A stretch of DNA of 64,000 nucleotides from AP-15 sp963796155 (lineage in GTDB: Bacteria; Pseudomonadota; Alphaproteobacteria; ATCC43930; CGMCC-115725). The stretch spans positions 1 to 64,000 of the forward strand of contig CAWCKT010000016.1 of the NCBI GenBank assembly GCA_963796155.1, written 5' to 3'. Positions within the stretch are counted from its first letter, which is position 1; every line of letters begins with the position of its first letter. Below, in pieces: positions 43,085 to 52,466 of this stretch. The notes below the pieces were generated by a model, which made no database searches, had not been told where the DNA came from, and worked only from the letters and a program-made list of their open reading frames with translations. A program made the translations under genes and the position numbers.

Positions 43085-46000
43085 ATGCTTTGTCCGAAAT
43101 GCGGTCGCCGTGTGCGGCGCTCAATCAAAGCCTGTCCCGGCTGTGGTACGGCGTTGCCCGGGGCCGACGCGGCCGCGGGGGGGCAAACTTCGCCCAGTAC
43201 CCGAGCCCCGGCAGAGCGGCGCCAGATGACGGTGTTGTTCTGTGACCTGGTTGACTCCGTTGCGCTATCCACGCGGTTCGATCCCGAAGAACTGATGGGG
43301 ATTTTTGACCATTATCAAACATGTTGCGACGTCACGATCCGGCGGCACGGCGGCTTCCCCGCCCGGTATCTGGGCGATGGAATCCTCGCATATTTCGGAT
43401 ATCCGCGTGCCGACGAGGCGGACGCGGAAAACGCCATCCGGGCCGGGATGGCACTACTGCATGAGATACACCGATTGGAGCATCGGGCGAAGGTCAGGTT
43501 GCGGGCTCGTATCGGGATCGCGACGGGCTTGGTGGTACTCAAGAGAAGCCGCGGAGAAGTGCGCGAGAGGGGAATAGTCGGGGACACGCCCAATCTTGCC
43601 GCCCGCCTTCAATCGATCGCGGGCCCCGACAGCGTCATCATCAGCAATTCGACGCGACAGATTGCCCGCGGGTTGTTCACGTACCGCAGTCTGGGTGCCG
43701 TCCCGCTCAAGGGTTTCGCCGAACCCATCATCGCCTGGGAGGTTCTGCGGCCGAGCAGAGTGCAAAGCCGCTTCCAAGCCCGCCAAAAGGGCGGCGCGGT
43801 TCCGTTTGTCGGGCGCCGACGCGAACTCGCTACGCTGCTCGAGAGCTGGAAAAATGCGCGTGCCGGTCGTGGGCAGGTCGTGTTCGTCTCCGGCGAGCCT
43901 GGAATCGGCAAATCGCGCCTCGTACGGGCACTACAAGAGCAACTGGGCGACGAGACGCATATTCGTATCCAGTGGTACTGTTCACCCCACCACACCGATA
44001 GTGCGTTGCACCCGCTCGTCGAGCAGATCACCCACGTCGCCAACATCGAGCCCAATGATCCGATCCCGACCAAGGTCGACAAGCTGACCCGTTTGCTTGG
44101 TCAGTCGGAGATGCCCGACAGGGATCTGGCCGTCTTTGCGTCCCTGCTCTCGCTTCCGCTGGGAAGGCCTAGCCCGCTCAACTCGTTGACGCCGGAGAGG
44201 CGCAAGCAGCTGACCACGCGAGCCCTGCTGAGCCAGCTCTTCCGTCTCAGCAATTCGGCGCCTGTGCTGCTGGTTGTCGAGGACGCGCACTGGCTCGACG
44301 CAACCTCGCTCGAGCTGCTCGACCTCACAGTCGAGCAGATCGAGAACCGCAAGGTTCTGACGATCATTACCCATCGACCCGAGTTCAAAGCCCGCTGGTC
44401 TGCGCGGAGCTGTGTTCGATCTTGCGCCCTCGACCGGCTGGATCGCGACAGCGCCGAAGAGATCTGTGCGAACGTGGCCGGCAATGCACTGCCGCTCGAG
44501 ATGCTGCGCCGGATTGCCGAACGCTGTGACGGCGTGCCGCTCTTCGCCGAAGAGCTGACAATGGCGGTCGTCGAATCGTCCACCCCGGACGGCCCAGGCG
44601 CGCCCGGCAACACCGGTGTTGCGGCCGCCATCCCGATGTCGCTCCACAATTCGCTCGTCGCTCGCCTCGATCGCCTGGGTACGGCAGCGCGAGACATCGC
44701 CAATGTCGGCGCCGCGATCGGCCGTGCCTTTCCCTACGAGCTGCTGGCCGCGCTGGTCTCCAAATCGGTCGCGGAACTCCACTCCGCCCTCAGGCAACTG
44801 ATTCGCTCCGGGCTCGTTCAGCGAAGCGGTATGCCACCAGCTGCGACCTATAGGTTTAAACACGTCCTGATCCGCGACGCCGCCTACAAGTCCCTGCTCA
44901 GGGCCGACCGGCAAGAGCTGCACAGCCGGATCGCCGCCGTGCTCTCGGCGCAGTTCCCGCATCTCCCCGAATCCGAGCCCGAGCTGCTGGCGTATCATCT
45001 CTCGCAGAGCGGCGCCTCGATCGAGGCGATCCCATATTGGGAGCGGGCCGGCCTTCGCGCCGCGTCGCGCGCCTCGCATGTCGAAGCCTCCGGACATTTC
45101 AGCGCGGCGCTTCGCCTGCTTCGATCCCTGCCCGACACCGCCGAACGCGATCAGCAGGAATTGCAACTGTCCCTTCGCCAAGCGCTTAGCCAGTCGTCGT
45201 CGCTGGGTTATGCAGCGCAAGAGGTGCGGGCTATCCTGACCCGGGCACGCGAGCTTTGCGATCGGTTGGGCAACGTCTCCGAGCTTTACCCGGTGCTGCG
45301 CGGCCTTTGCACCTTCCATATTGTCAGCAGTGATCTGGTGATCGCCGAGGAGCTCGGGAGGCGTTGCCTGCAGATCGGCGAACAGACGGGCCGCCCGGAA
45401 TACGGGATCGAGGGCGACACGCCGCTAGGCTATATCCTGTTTTCCCGGGGCGAATTCCGCCAAGCCCAAATCCATCTTCAACGAGCCACACGGATTTATG
45501 ACGAGCACGCGGGTAGCGGGCTTGTGTTCCCTACCGAGCAGGATCCGAAAGTGGCGTGTGCAAGCCTTGTCGCTCTTTCCATGTACGTCCAAGGCGACCT
45601 GTCGGGTGCGGAACGGGCCAGTCGCGATGCGGTTGCCCTCGCGCAATCGCTCAACCGCCCGTTCGACCTTGCTTATGCGCTCTGCTTCGCCGCGCTCTAC
45701 GAATGCGCGCGGGGCAATTTCGCGCGCGCCAAGGGCCTCGCGGAGGCCGCAATCGAGCCTTGCCAGAGACACGGGTTTGGTGTGTGGCTGCATTGCGCAC
45801 GCCTGAACCTGGGAAATGCGATCGGTTGCCTTGGCGATCCAAATGTGGCGATCGTGATGCTCGAGCCCGCCCTTGCGGCCTGGAGCAGGGCCGGGTGCCG
45901 GTTCATGACAAGCATTCACATCGGAAATCTGGCCAAGCATCTCGGGGCGGTTGGTCGCTTCGCGGAAGCGCTCGCCACGATAGACGCGGCGATTGCCCAG

Positions 46001-46246
46001 GCCCTCGAATGCGGCGACGTGTCCTTCCTGTCACCCTTGCACCGCATCCGCGCGGAGATCCTTGCAGGGGCACCCCAGCCTGCTCTCGCCGCGGTCGATG
46101 CCGAGCTCCGCCAGGCTTTGTCGATCGCGCGAGCGCAAGGCGCCAAGACGTTCGAAGCCGACGCGCGGACGAGTCTGCGGGATCTGGCCTCTCTCGCCGG
46201 CTCAGCGGGCCAGCACAACAATCAAGCCGCCGCCCTGGGCGGGTGA
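43085..46246 (+). CDS. Class III adenylate/guanylate cyclase fused to AAA ATPase and TPR repeats
   Basis: The start is taken at MLCPKCGRRVRRSIKACPGC (1053 aa); a GTG 21 bp upstream is possible. Domains in order: a zinc ribbon (Cys3, 6, 17, 20); a cyclase homology domain (TVLFCDLVDSVALSTRFDPE with the first metal Asp, YLGDGILAYFGYPRADEADA with the second, NLAARLQ); a predicted ATPase (VGRRRELATLLESWKNA, Walker A SGEPGIGKSRLV, Walker B VLLVVEDAHWLDATS); and C-terminal TPR-like helices from about residue 600. The layout is typical of large signalling cyclases that couple a sensor ATPase to cAMP synthesis. The zinc ribbon is a common N-terminal addition. The gene stands alone. Confidence 0.93.
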   Translation: MLCPKCGRRVRRSIKACPGCGTALPGADAAAGGQTSPSTRAPAERRQMTVLFCDLVDSVALSTRFDPEELMGIFDHYQTCCDVTIRRHGGFPARYLGDGILAYFGYPRADEADAENAIRAGMALLHEIHRLEHRAKVRLRARIGIATGLVVLKRSRGEVRERGIVGDTPNLAARLQSIAGPDSVIISNSTRQIARGLFTYRSLGAVPLKGFAEPIIAWEVLRPSRVQSRFQARQKGGAVPFVGRRRELATLLESWKNARAGRGQVVFVSGEPGIGKSRLVRALQEQLGDETHIRIQWYCSPHHTDSALHPLVEQITHVANIEPNDPIPTKVDKLTRLLGQSEMPDRDLAVFASLLSLPLGRPSPLNSLTPERRKQLTTRALLSQLFRLSNSAPVLLVVEDAHWLDATSLELLDLTVEQIENRKVLTIITHRPEFKARWSARSCVRSCALDRLDRDSAEEICANVAGNALPLEMLRRIAERCDGVPLFAEELTMAVVESSTPDGPGAPGNTGVAAAIPMSLHNSLVARLDRLGTAARDIANVGAAIGRAFPYELLAALVSKSVAELHSALRQLIRSGLVQRSGMPPAATYRFKHVLIRDAAYKSLLRADRQELHSRIAAVLSAQFPHLPESEPELLAYHLSQSGASIEAIPYWERAGLRAASRASHVEASGHFSAALRLLRSLPDTAERDQQELQLSLRQALSQSSSLGYAAQEVRAILTRARELCDRLGNVSELYPVLRGLCTFHIVSSDLVIAEELGRRCLQIGEQTGRPEYGIEGDTPLGYILFSRGEFRQAQIHLQRATRIYDEHAGSGLVFPTEQDPKVACASLVALSMYVQGDLSGAERASRDAVALAQSLNRPFDLAYALCFAALYECARGNFARAKGLAEAAIEPCQRHGFGVWLHCARLNLGNAIGCLGDPNVAIVMLEPALAAWSRAGCRFMTSIHIGNLAKHLGAVGRFAEALATIDAAIAQALECGDVSFLSPLHRIRAEILAGAPQPALAAVDAELRQALSIARAQGAKTFEADARTSLRDLASLAGSAGQHNNQAAALGG

Positions 46247-46253
46247 TCCGTCT

Positions 46254-47195
46254 TCAGGGCGTATTGATGAACAGGTTGGTGGTGTGGCCGAAAGCCATGT
46301 CGCAAGTCGTGAAATAGGCCAGAGCAGGCTTGATCGGATTGGTTGCCGAGAGCCCAAGGTCGGCCACCATATCGAGGTTCCCGAACGAAGACAGCGAGAT
46401 TGACGCCTCGTCAAAGAATTGCGGCTCGCTTACGTTCTCTACTTCAAACGCCGAGTGAACCAATCCCTGGAAGCACGCGGTGGTCGGATCCTCGGCGTCG
46501 CGGATCTGCTTGAGCTGGATTGTCGAGAACAAATCCTGATCAATCAGCTCCATCGCTTCCAGCAGCAACAATTCCACCTCCGTGACCAGGTCGTTTATCG
46601 AGGCCCACGGCCATCGCCGTGCCACGCGCCCTGCCCTCGGCGTCCGCGTCCCGGTTTGGATGCGGATGACCTGCTCGGAAGTTTGTTTCGTTTGCGCCGA
46701 AAGCTGCGGGAAGACGGGCACCTTTACGGAAGCCGCGTAGGAGCTGTTCTGCGCCGTCTGTTGCGTAATTGTCCCGATGACCTTCGGAAAACCGATGACG
46801 TTTCGTCCGGAAAACGCCGACCAGGCACTGTCCACGAACAAGAACGGGAAGAAGTTGGAGACTTCCATCGGGAGCAGAAGGAATCCCAGCGATTCATATT
46901 TAACGACGGGAAACCTTATATAGGCTTCGTTTTGTGAGACATAACCCCAATCCGAGAACGGCGCACTCGTGCACACCATTTTCGGATAGATGAGTACTTC
47001 CAGCGCGACGTAGGGCAGCAATGGCCGATATTCGAAGCCTCGGTCGGCGGGATTGCCGATATTGAGCAGAGCGTCGCAAAGTAGCTGGAGCTTACCCGGG
47101 TCGGCCTCGAGCTCGAAGCTGTGGATCGTGACGCCCGGGAAGCGGTAGGGCGGCGGCAGCTGCGGATCGTCCCGTCTCTGTATGAATGACGGCAT
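46254..47195 (-). CDS. Acetoacetate-decarboxylase-like protein
   Basis: The 313-aa frame from MPSFIQRRDD contains the ADC-like beta-cone features: YRPLLPYVALEVLIYPKMVC, VSQNEAYIRFPVVKYESL, FLFVDSAWSAFSGRNVIGFP followed by KVIG. The GRNVIGFPK stretch matches the conserved core of acetoacetate decarboxylase-fold proteins, although the Schiff-base lysine could not be assigned confidently. Many members of this fold act on other beta-keto or terpenoid-like substrates. It is the last gene of the minus-strand cluster with a reductase, a polyprenyl synthase and a flavoenzyme, and its 5' end overlaps the preceding gene by about 100 bp. Confidence 0.62.
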   Translation of the reverse strand: MPSFIQRRDDPQLPPPYRFPGVTIHSFELEADPGKLQLLCDALLNIGNPADRGFEYRPLLPYVALEVLIYPKMVCTSAPFSDWGYVSQNEAYIRFPVVKYESLGFLLLPMEVSNFFPFLFVDSAWSAFSGRNVIGFPKVIGTITQQTAQNSSYAASVKVPVFPQLSAQTKQTSEQVIRIQTGTRTPRAGRVARRWPWASINDLVTEVELLLLEAMELIDQDLFSTIQLKQIRDAEDPTTACFQGLVHSAFEVENVSEPQFFDEASISLSSFGNLDMVADLGLSATNPIKPALAYFTTCDMAFGHTTNLFINTP

Positions 47196-48285
47196 GCGAA
47201 GCGCCCTCCTTGTGGTCAACAGACGCCGGTCCCGGGACGTCATCAAACCAGGCGCACCCCAAACCGGCAATCAGATCGGCGCCGTAGAGATCCGCCGGGG
47301 TCTGGAAGCCGGGGATCAAGTCGTCGCCGAGTATGCGCTCGATGATCGCGCCAGAGGTTATGGCGGTCACCGTGTAGCCATCCAGAGTTCGCAGCCGAAA
47401 GTGTCTGGTGCGGCGCCATCGATCGACTGTCTCGGCGACAATGACGTGGCCCGCCTGCTGGCGCACCGCCGGAGACGGCGCAGCCGGCCAAAACGCGCTC
47501 AGCAGCTCTAGGGATTGTTGTACGACGCCGTCGTTCAAGATGCTCGCGGCGATGGCGCCGCCCTGATAGAGGATGCGTGACGACCACGCGGCCTCGGCAT
47601 ACGCCTCGATCGATGCGACCCCGGTGGTATGCTGGCCGGTAACGACGTCGGGCAGACTGACGGCAACGCCTGTTCGCAATCCCTCGCCGAAGTCGAAGCT
47701 CCTTTCGAGTTGGCCGACGGGTATAGGGCGGAGCGTGCCGTCCCGGCGTACCATGACCGTACGGCTGGTCATCGCGGACATTGAGCGCAGTGTTCCCCGC
47801 GACATGACGGCAGGTTGGGAGACTGCCACCCGCAACAGCGTGGCGTCACTCACTTGTGCGGCAGCGTGCGCGAGGAGGCAGTCGGACGCCACGATCGAGA
47901 AGCCCGCTCCGGGCATCAGCATCGTGCCTCCGGCCGCCGCGACCCGGCCGCGACTCACGGCCGACGCGAAGACCGGCCACTCGCCGGCGATGTCGACGTA
48001 ATGCGTGCGCGTACGAATACACGCATCGATCATGACACTCGCCGTCCGCAGGAACGGCCCGGCTGCATTCAGAACAACATGGATGTCGGCCAGGCCGTGC
48101 TCGATCCTTTGCGGATCGCCGAGGTCAAAGATCCGGTAGGGGGCGCCGAAGGTTTTGGCTAAAACCGATAGCCGCCGGGCGTCGCGCCCGGCCAGCACGA
48201 TATCGTGGCCGCCTTGGTGCAAGCGCTCCGCGATCATGCGGCCGCTGAACCCGGTTGCGCCATACAGCAGGACGCGTCTCGTCAT
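47092..48285 (-). CDS. Saccharopine-dehydrogenase-like NAD(P)-binding reductase (trans-acting enoyl reductase type)
   Basis: The start MTRRVLLYGATGFSGRMIAE puts the Rossmann motif GATGFSGR at residues 9-16 (about 397 aa). Next come VLAGRDARRLSVLAKTFG, VVLNAAGPFLRTASVMIDAC and HYVDIAGEWPVF, which are diagnostic of the saccharopine dehydrogenase-like family that includes mycobacterial trans-acting enoyl reductases. The last ~35 residues read across the start of the next gene and are Arg/Pro/Ala-rich, so a frameshift probably displaced the true stop (near VDHKEGAS). It is placed between the polyprenyl synthase and the ADC-like gene; a role in reducing a lipid or isoprenoid intermediate is inference. 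Confidence 0.8.
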   Translation of the reverse strand: MTRRVLLYGATGFSGRMIAERLHQGGHDIVLAGRDARRLSVLAKTFGAPYRIFDLGDPQRIEHGLADIHVVLNAAGPFLRTASVMIDACIRTRTHYVDIAGEWPVFASAVSRGRVAAAGGTMLMPGAGFSIVASDCLLAHAAAQVSDATLLRVAVSQPAVMSRGTLRSMSAMTSRTVMVRRDGTLRPIPVGQLERSFDFGEGLRTGVAVSLPDVVTGQHTTGVASIEAYAEAAWSSRILYQGGAIAASILNDGVVQQSLELLSAFWPAAPSPAVRQQAGHVIVAETVDRWRRTRHFRLRTLDGYTVTAITSGAIIERILGDDLIPGFQTPADLYGADLIAGLGCAWFDDVPGPASVDHKEGASHAVIHTETGRSAAAAALPLPGRHDPQLRARGRPG

Positions 48286-48316
48286 AGCGGCGACGGCCGC
48301 GTCGCTTCGCACAACA

Positions 48317-49381
48317 TCATGTGCGCTCGAATACCCAGGTGATCAATCCCTCGATAAATCGCTTGTCGCGAGAGTCCGGCAGGCAGTCGTATATGCAGGA
48401 ATATTCATGCAACGCCGCTCCGGCCAATGCCTGGGCGACTGTCCTGGCATAGTCGACCGAGCCGTGTCGGTCGATTGCCTGACGCATCCAGGTCACATGC
48501 TCGTCCGTCCGCTGCTCGCGCGGCAGACAGAGGACCTTGTCGAGAGCAGACTTTTCGGCGGCAGAGCAACTCTGATAGGCGTGGATCAGCATCAATGTCC
48601 GCTTGCCCTCGAAGAGATCGCCGTTGAGTTCCTTGCCGTAGCTGGTGTCGGCGACGAGGTTCAGCAGATCGTCCTGGATCTGGAACGCCGCGCCCAAGAA
48701 GAACCCGAACCGGTTGAAGATGGATGGATCGACGGTTCCAGTCGACCCGATCAATGAGCCGACACGCGACGGATAGATTGTCGACAGCCAGGCCGTCTTC
48801 TTCAGAACCATCCTGAGATAATCGGACTCGGTGACATCGGTCCGATTGCGATCGCGCCATTCGAGCTCCAGCGATTGGCCTTCCGCTGTCTCCCTCGCCA
48901 TCAGCTCCGTCTCCCGCAGGATTTCCAGCGCCAGCTGTTCGCCAATGCGGGGCACGTTGTCCATGAGCGGCCGGAGGCTGAGCAGCATCAGCATGTCGCC
49001 GGCGTTCAGTGCCAACGGTACGCCGTGCAGGATATGCAGCGTCGGCCGCCCGCGCCGCAACGCGCTTCCGTCCTCGATGTCGTCATGGATCAGGAGCGCG
49101 TTGTGCATCATCTCGATGGCGGCGGCCGCGAGCACCGCCTCCTCCAGGCTGGCGCCGAAGGCGCGCGCATGGGCGATGCAGATGCTGGGCCGCATCATCT
49201 TCCCGCCGCGCCGCGGGTAGTCCGTCAGGAGGTCCTGCACATGGGGGGCCGGCGGATCAGAGACCAGGTATTGCTCCAGGACCGCGCGGGTCGCCGCGCC
49301 GTATTCGTGCAACACCTCGGCCACGACGGCCGGGGTGCGCGGCGCCGGCCCGTCACCCGCCCCAGGCGGGTGCCGGGTCAC
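48317..49381 (-). CDS. Polyprenyl diphosphate synthase (GGPP/FPP synthase type)
   Basis: The GTG at 49381 overlaps the upstream gene's TGA (GTGA), so I start there (354 aa). The all-helical prenyltransferase motifs are present: GGKMMRPSICIAHARAFGAS, the first aspartate-rich motif in LLIHDDIEDGSALRRGRPTL (DDIED), AGDMLMLLSLRPL, and the second in FQIQDDLLNLVADTSYGKEL (DDLLN), then GDLFEGKRTLMLIHAYQ. It condenses isopentenyl diphosphate units onto an allylic primer. Chain length cannot be set reliably. The coupling to neighbours suggests that it supplies the prenyl substrate for the flavoenzyme upstream. Confidence 0.92.
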   Translation of the reverse strand: MTRHPPGAGDGPAPRTPAVVAEVLHEYGAATRAVLEQYLVSDPPAPHVQDLLTDYPRRGGKMMRPSICIAHARAFGASLEEAVLAAAAIEMMHNALLIHDDIEDGSALRRGRPTLHILHGVPLALNAGDMLMLLSLRPLMDNVPRIGEQLALEILRETELMARETAEGQSLELEWRDRNRTDVTESDYLRMVLKKTAWLSTIYPSRVGSLIGSTGTVDPSIFNRFGFFLGAAFQIQDDLLNLVADTSYGKELNGDLFEGKRTLMLIHAYQSCSAAEKSALDKVLCLPREQRTDEHVTWMRQAIDRHGSVDYARTVAQALAGAALHEYSCIYDCLPDSRDKRFIEGLITWVFERT

Positions 49382-50094
49382 CTCAAGATCCGCAGTCGCA
49401 ATGTCCCAATCGGTTCGTGGGTGTCGCGGTCGATAACGGTGCCGTTGTAAGTCCCCGGCGGAATCTCGTCGGGCACATTTATCTGCACGAGCAGCGAGTC
49501 GTCGGGATTGCGCCTGAACGTCACCCTTTCGCGGGGGATCGAGGGTGCATTGGGCTCGATCGAGTAGAGGCCGGCAACCGTGGGAACCGTCGGGCCGCTC
49601 AGCGGATGCAGGGTGAGCGAGTGCTCGATCTCCTCCCTCGAGCAACGTATCCGGTAGGCGACCGGCGGCGAGACTGGCCGGACGGTCGGGGCGGTTCTCG
49701 GCGCGGCCTCTTGACCGGTGTCCTCGAAGGCGGTGCGCAGTTTCGGATCGCGCATAACCGCGGCGATCAGCTGGAACCAGATCGTGCCGAGCTCCATGCC
49801 GAGATCCAGCAACCGGTTGGCGACCGTTCGGATTTCGCTGGGGATCTCGGACACTCCGTAGCTGCCGGCACGCATCCGTTCAGCCGCTCGCCGGCCCTGG
49901 CGAATGTTCTCTTCGACGACCTGATATCCCTTACGGACCGCATCGGCGACGACTTGGTCGACGGTCTTGCCGCCGTCGGCGGCCCCGGGCGTCGCCCCGG
50001 TCGCCCCGGCAGGCGGGCCGTTCGACGGCGGGACCTGGCGGTTCGGACCTTGCCGGGCCGGCTGCGGGCGCTGCTCGCGATCTCTACCTTTCAT
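49378..50094 (-). CDS. Uncharacterised protein linked to the polyprenyl synthase
   Basis: I start at MKGRDREQRPQPARQGPNRQ (238 aa), preceded by GGGAGAAGAC. The first ~60 residues are Pro/Gly/Gln-rich and disordered. A helical section follows (TVDQVVADAVRKGYQVVEEN, then EIRTVANRLLDLGMELGTIW) and a C-terminal beta-rich domain (SLTLHPLSGPTVPTVAGLYS, DEIPPGTYNGTVIDRDTHEP). The helix pattern is amphipathic and phasin-like. I do not recognise the family. Its stop is coupled to the polyprenyl synthase start, and it lies 43 bp after the flavoenzyme gene, so it is firmly part of the cluster, perhaps as a scaffold or membrane-surface protein. Confidence 0.6.
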   Translation of the reverse strand: MKGRDREQRPQPARQGPNRQVPPSNGPPAGATGATPGAADGGKTVDQVVADAVRKGYQVVEENIRQGRRAAERMRAGSYGVSEIPSEIRTVANRLLDLGMELGTIWFQLIAAVMRDPKLRTAFEDTGQEAAPRTAPTVRPVSPPVAYRIRCSREEIEHSLTLHPLSGPTVPTVAGLYSIEPNAPSIPRERVTFRRNPDDSLLVQINVPDEIPPGTYNGTVIDRDTHEPIGTLRLRILR

Positions 50095-50137
50095 GTCTTC
50101 TCCCCCCTCCCGAGCGAAATTTGATGGTATCGCCTTA

Positions 50138-51262
50138 TCACGGGTGATCAAAGCCGATGATGTCCTCGAGCGCGGGTGCGCCCGTCAATGCGTGCGCGGC
50201 CAGCCGTCCGGACATCACGGCCGCCTCCACACAGCCCTCGTTGAACCCGCAATCGGTCCAGTCGCCGGCAATCGTCATGTTGTCGTAGGTCATGTCCAGA
50301 GGCGATATCCGATGTCGCAGGCTGCCCGGCAACGCAAGCACGTAGCGGTCGGATGGATCTACGTTCGCCCGCCAGTATTGGGTTGCAAAACGCGCCGGGC
50401 CGGTCGGCGCCGTCACTGAAGGATCGTCCTGCGCGGCGGCATCGACCAGCAGGTCCCAGCGGAACTCCCCGTCCGCATTGAACGCTTGGGCCACAGATGC
50501 CGAACGTCTCGCTGCAGGAAGGCGATGGCGTTCTGCGCGGACTTCCTCGCGGCGCCGCGCCGCATTTTTGCCGCCGTCGTCACCTGCCTCGCCAGTGGCG
50601 TCGGCCAGCACGCTGCAGAAATAAACACTGGTTTTGGGCGGTTTGGTCCAATCTTCCTCCGGAATCAGATGGGCCATGTCGCACCATGTGTCGAACGGCT
50701 TGACGAACGCCGAGACGATGAACGGCGGTCCGCCCCACCCGAGCTCCGCTAAATCCTCGTTCAACCAGATCTGGAATGATTGAGTCGCCACAGTCTTTAC
50801 TCGCTCGACCATCGCGCGCCATCGCCGATCGCGAGCCAGGATTTCCCGGCACACGCGCGGGATCACCCCGATGCTGACGCCAAGCACGACGAAGTCGAAA
50901 TCCGCGCCAAGCTCGAGCGTCCTGGTGCCGGCGCGCCGCGTGTCCCAGTTCGCTTCGAAGTCGCGCTCCTGCTTTGCCAGTTCGTCGCCGCCTTCGAGCT
51001 GGCCATAGTCGGGGGCGGATGGCCAGCAGGGCCGGCCGCCGACCATTACGAGCGGGGCATAGCCGCGACCCCCTTTGACCTTGGCTTGGACATCGAATTC
51101 CAGCGTCGTCACGTAGCACCGTTCGCCGGGTTCAAGGCTGCTCTCGGCGGCCAGTCTGACATTGGTCAACTTGTGGAAGAACCTGAACTTGACGCCGCGC
51201 CGCCTCAGAACCTCGTAGAACGGCGCGAACACGATATCTCCCATGCCGGCGCGCATTCTCCA
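50138..51262 (-). CDS. FAD-dependent oxidoreductase, C-terminal part (after frameshift)
   Basis: This frame carries the rest of the flavoenzyme that begins at 52328. From about 51262 it reads LFWRMRAGMGDIVFAPFYEV followed by LRRRGVKFRFFHKLTNVRL, then ADFDFVVLGVSIGVIPRVCR, IPEEDWTKPPKTSVYFCSVL, and the typical FAD-binding C-terminal motif MTIAGDWTDCGFNEGCVEAA. A 50-bp stretch near 50490-50545 is out of frame (its true reading NAIAFLQRDVRHLWP is in another frame), pointing to two compensating indels. Together with the N-terminal part it forms a protein of about 730 aa. The conserved GDWTDCGFNEGCVEAAVMSG indicates a phytoene desaturase / hydroxysqualene dehydroxylase-like amine-oxidase fold. Confidence 0.82.
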   Translation of the reverse strand, partial: WRMRAGMGDIVFAPFYEVLRRRGVKFRFFHKLTNVRLAAESSLEPGERCYVTTLEFDVQAKVKGGRGYAPLVMVGGRPCWPSAPDYGQLEGGDELAKQERDFEANWDTRRAGTRTLELGADFDFVVLGVSIGVIPRVCREILARDRRWRAMVERVKTVATQSFQIWLNEDLAELGWGGPPFIVSAFVKPFDTWCDMAHLIPEEDWTKPPKTSVYFCSVLADATGEAGDDGGKNAARRREEVRAERHRLPAARRSASVAQAFNADGEFRWDLLVDAAAQDDPSVTAPTGPARFATQYWRANVDPSDRYVLALPGSLRHRISPLDMTYDNMTIAGDWTDCGFNEGCVEAAVMSGRLAAHALTGAPALEDIIGFDHP

Positions 51263-52328
51263 GAACAGACGCGCCGCGATAGCCGAAGAACATGCGCAGC
51301 GAGCCGCGCAAGGCCTGACCGGCAGCCAATCCCGGGCGGTTCGGATCGCCCGCTTCGTAGGCGAGCGCCAGATCGTAAAGGCCGCGCACGAAGGGCGACT
51401 GGACCGATCGCTCCGAGGCCCCGTTGAGGAGCAGCCATTCGCGGCATTCGTACTCGTTGATCGCATCGAGGCCGCGCGGATCGGACAACAGGCCGAACCG
51501 CAGGGTGCCGACCACGATCGCCAAGACCAGGTCGACGACTTCCCAGATGTAGCGGAACCGGTGTTCCGCGAGCACATTATGTTCGAGCCAAGCGCGCAGA
51601 CCCGCCCCGATCTTTTCCACCAGGCGGGTCAGCAGATTGGGAAAGGCCGCGCCCAGCAATCCCATCGCCGTCTGCAGCAGCGCTAACGCCTCGGCCAATG
51701 ACGCCGCCGTCGCGAATACGCCGCCAACCAATAGAGAGTTGACGGCGCTGATAAGTCGGTCGACGTCGCTCGCGCCCGGCTGCTCATCTCCTTGCGCGGC
51801 ATTCATAAACCCTCCGTCGGCACCCTGAGCGCCACGGTTGGTTACCTCGACCCCGAAAATGAGTGTTCGCAGCAATGCGACCGCTCGACGGACATAGTAG
51901 AGAAGGCTGAACTGTTGCGCTCGATCGAGGTCGTCGCCGGGGAGGCCGCTGTTCGGTGGGAAGCATGCGGACCAGCTCAGCCAGCGTTCGGGGCCCTCTT
52001 CCAACAAGAGGCCAATATCGGATTCCGGGGAGAACGCCTCGCGCCAGTCCGCCACCGCGAAGGCTCCCGGGCTGACCGCAAGTTCTTCGTAGCATTCACG
52101 CAGTAGGCGAAAGGCGTTGTCATAGAAACCGAGCCAGAGATGGAGGCCGTGCTCTTCAATCCGCCCCGATGGTCCGCGGCCCGACGCACCCTTGCCGCCC
52201 AAGCGCCAGCCAATTTGATAAATCGTGACCTCGTAACGCCCCTGATGCGCCGGGCGAGACAGCTCGAAGGCTGCCGCGATCGCACCGCAGCCTCCGCCGA
52301 CGACCGCAACTTTGACCGCTCGGCCCAC
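51263..52328 (-). CDS. FAD-dependent oxidoreductase, N-terminal part (phytoene-desaturase-like)
   Basis: The GTG at 52328 gives VGRAVKVAVVGGGCGAIAAA, placing the FAD dinucleotide motif GGGCGAIAAAFE directly at the N-terminus; the frame is open further upstream but that sequence is not protein-like. Next come QIGWRLGGKGASGRGPSG and RIEEHGLHLWLGFYDNAFRL, the signature of carotenoid desaturase-like flavoenzymes, and later FRYIWEVVDLVLAIVVGTLR. An extra T in GCGTCTGTTCTGG near 51265 breaks the frame; removing it gives GYRGALFWRMRAGMGD across the junction. It probably oxidises or desaturates the polyprenyl product made by the clustered synthase; this is inferred. Confidence 0.82.
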
Positions 52329-52466
52329 GTGCGCCAGGGCACCCTCCCACAGGTTGAGTTTTGGCCTGAAAAGTATCTGGACACGAATAGTCCTGTAAAC
52401 CATGTTTCGTTTCCAGGAGCACCGGCGCCCCCGTGTGCGGGCCGTCCATGGTAGGGCCAGATAGAG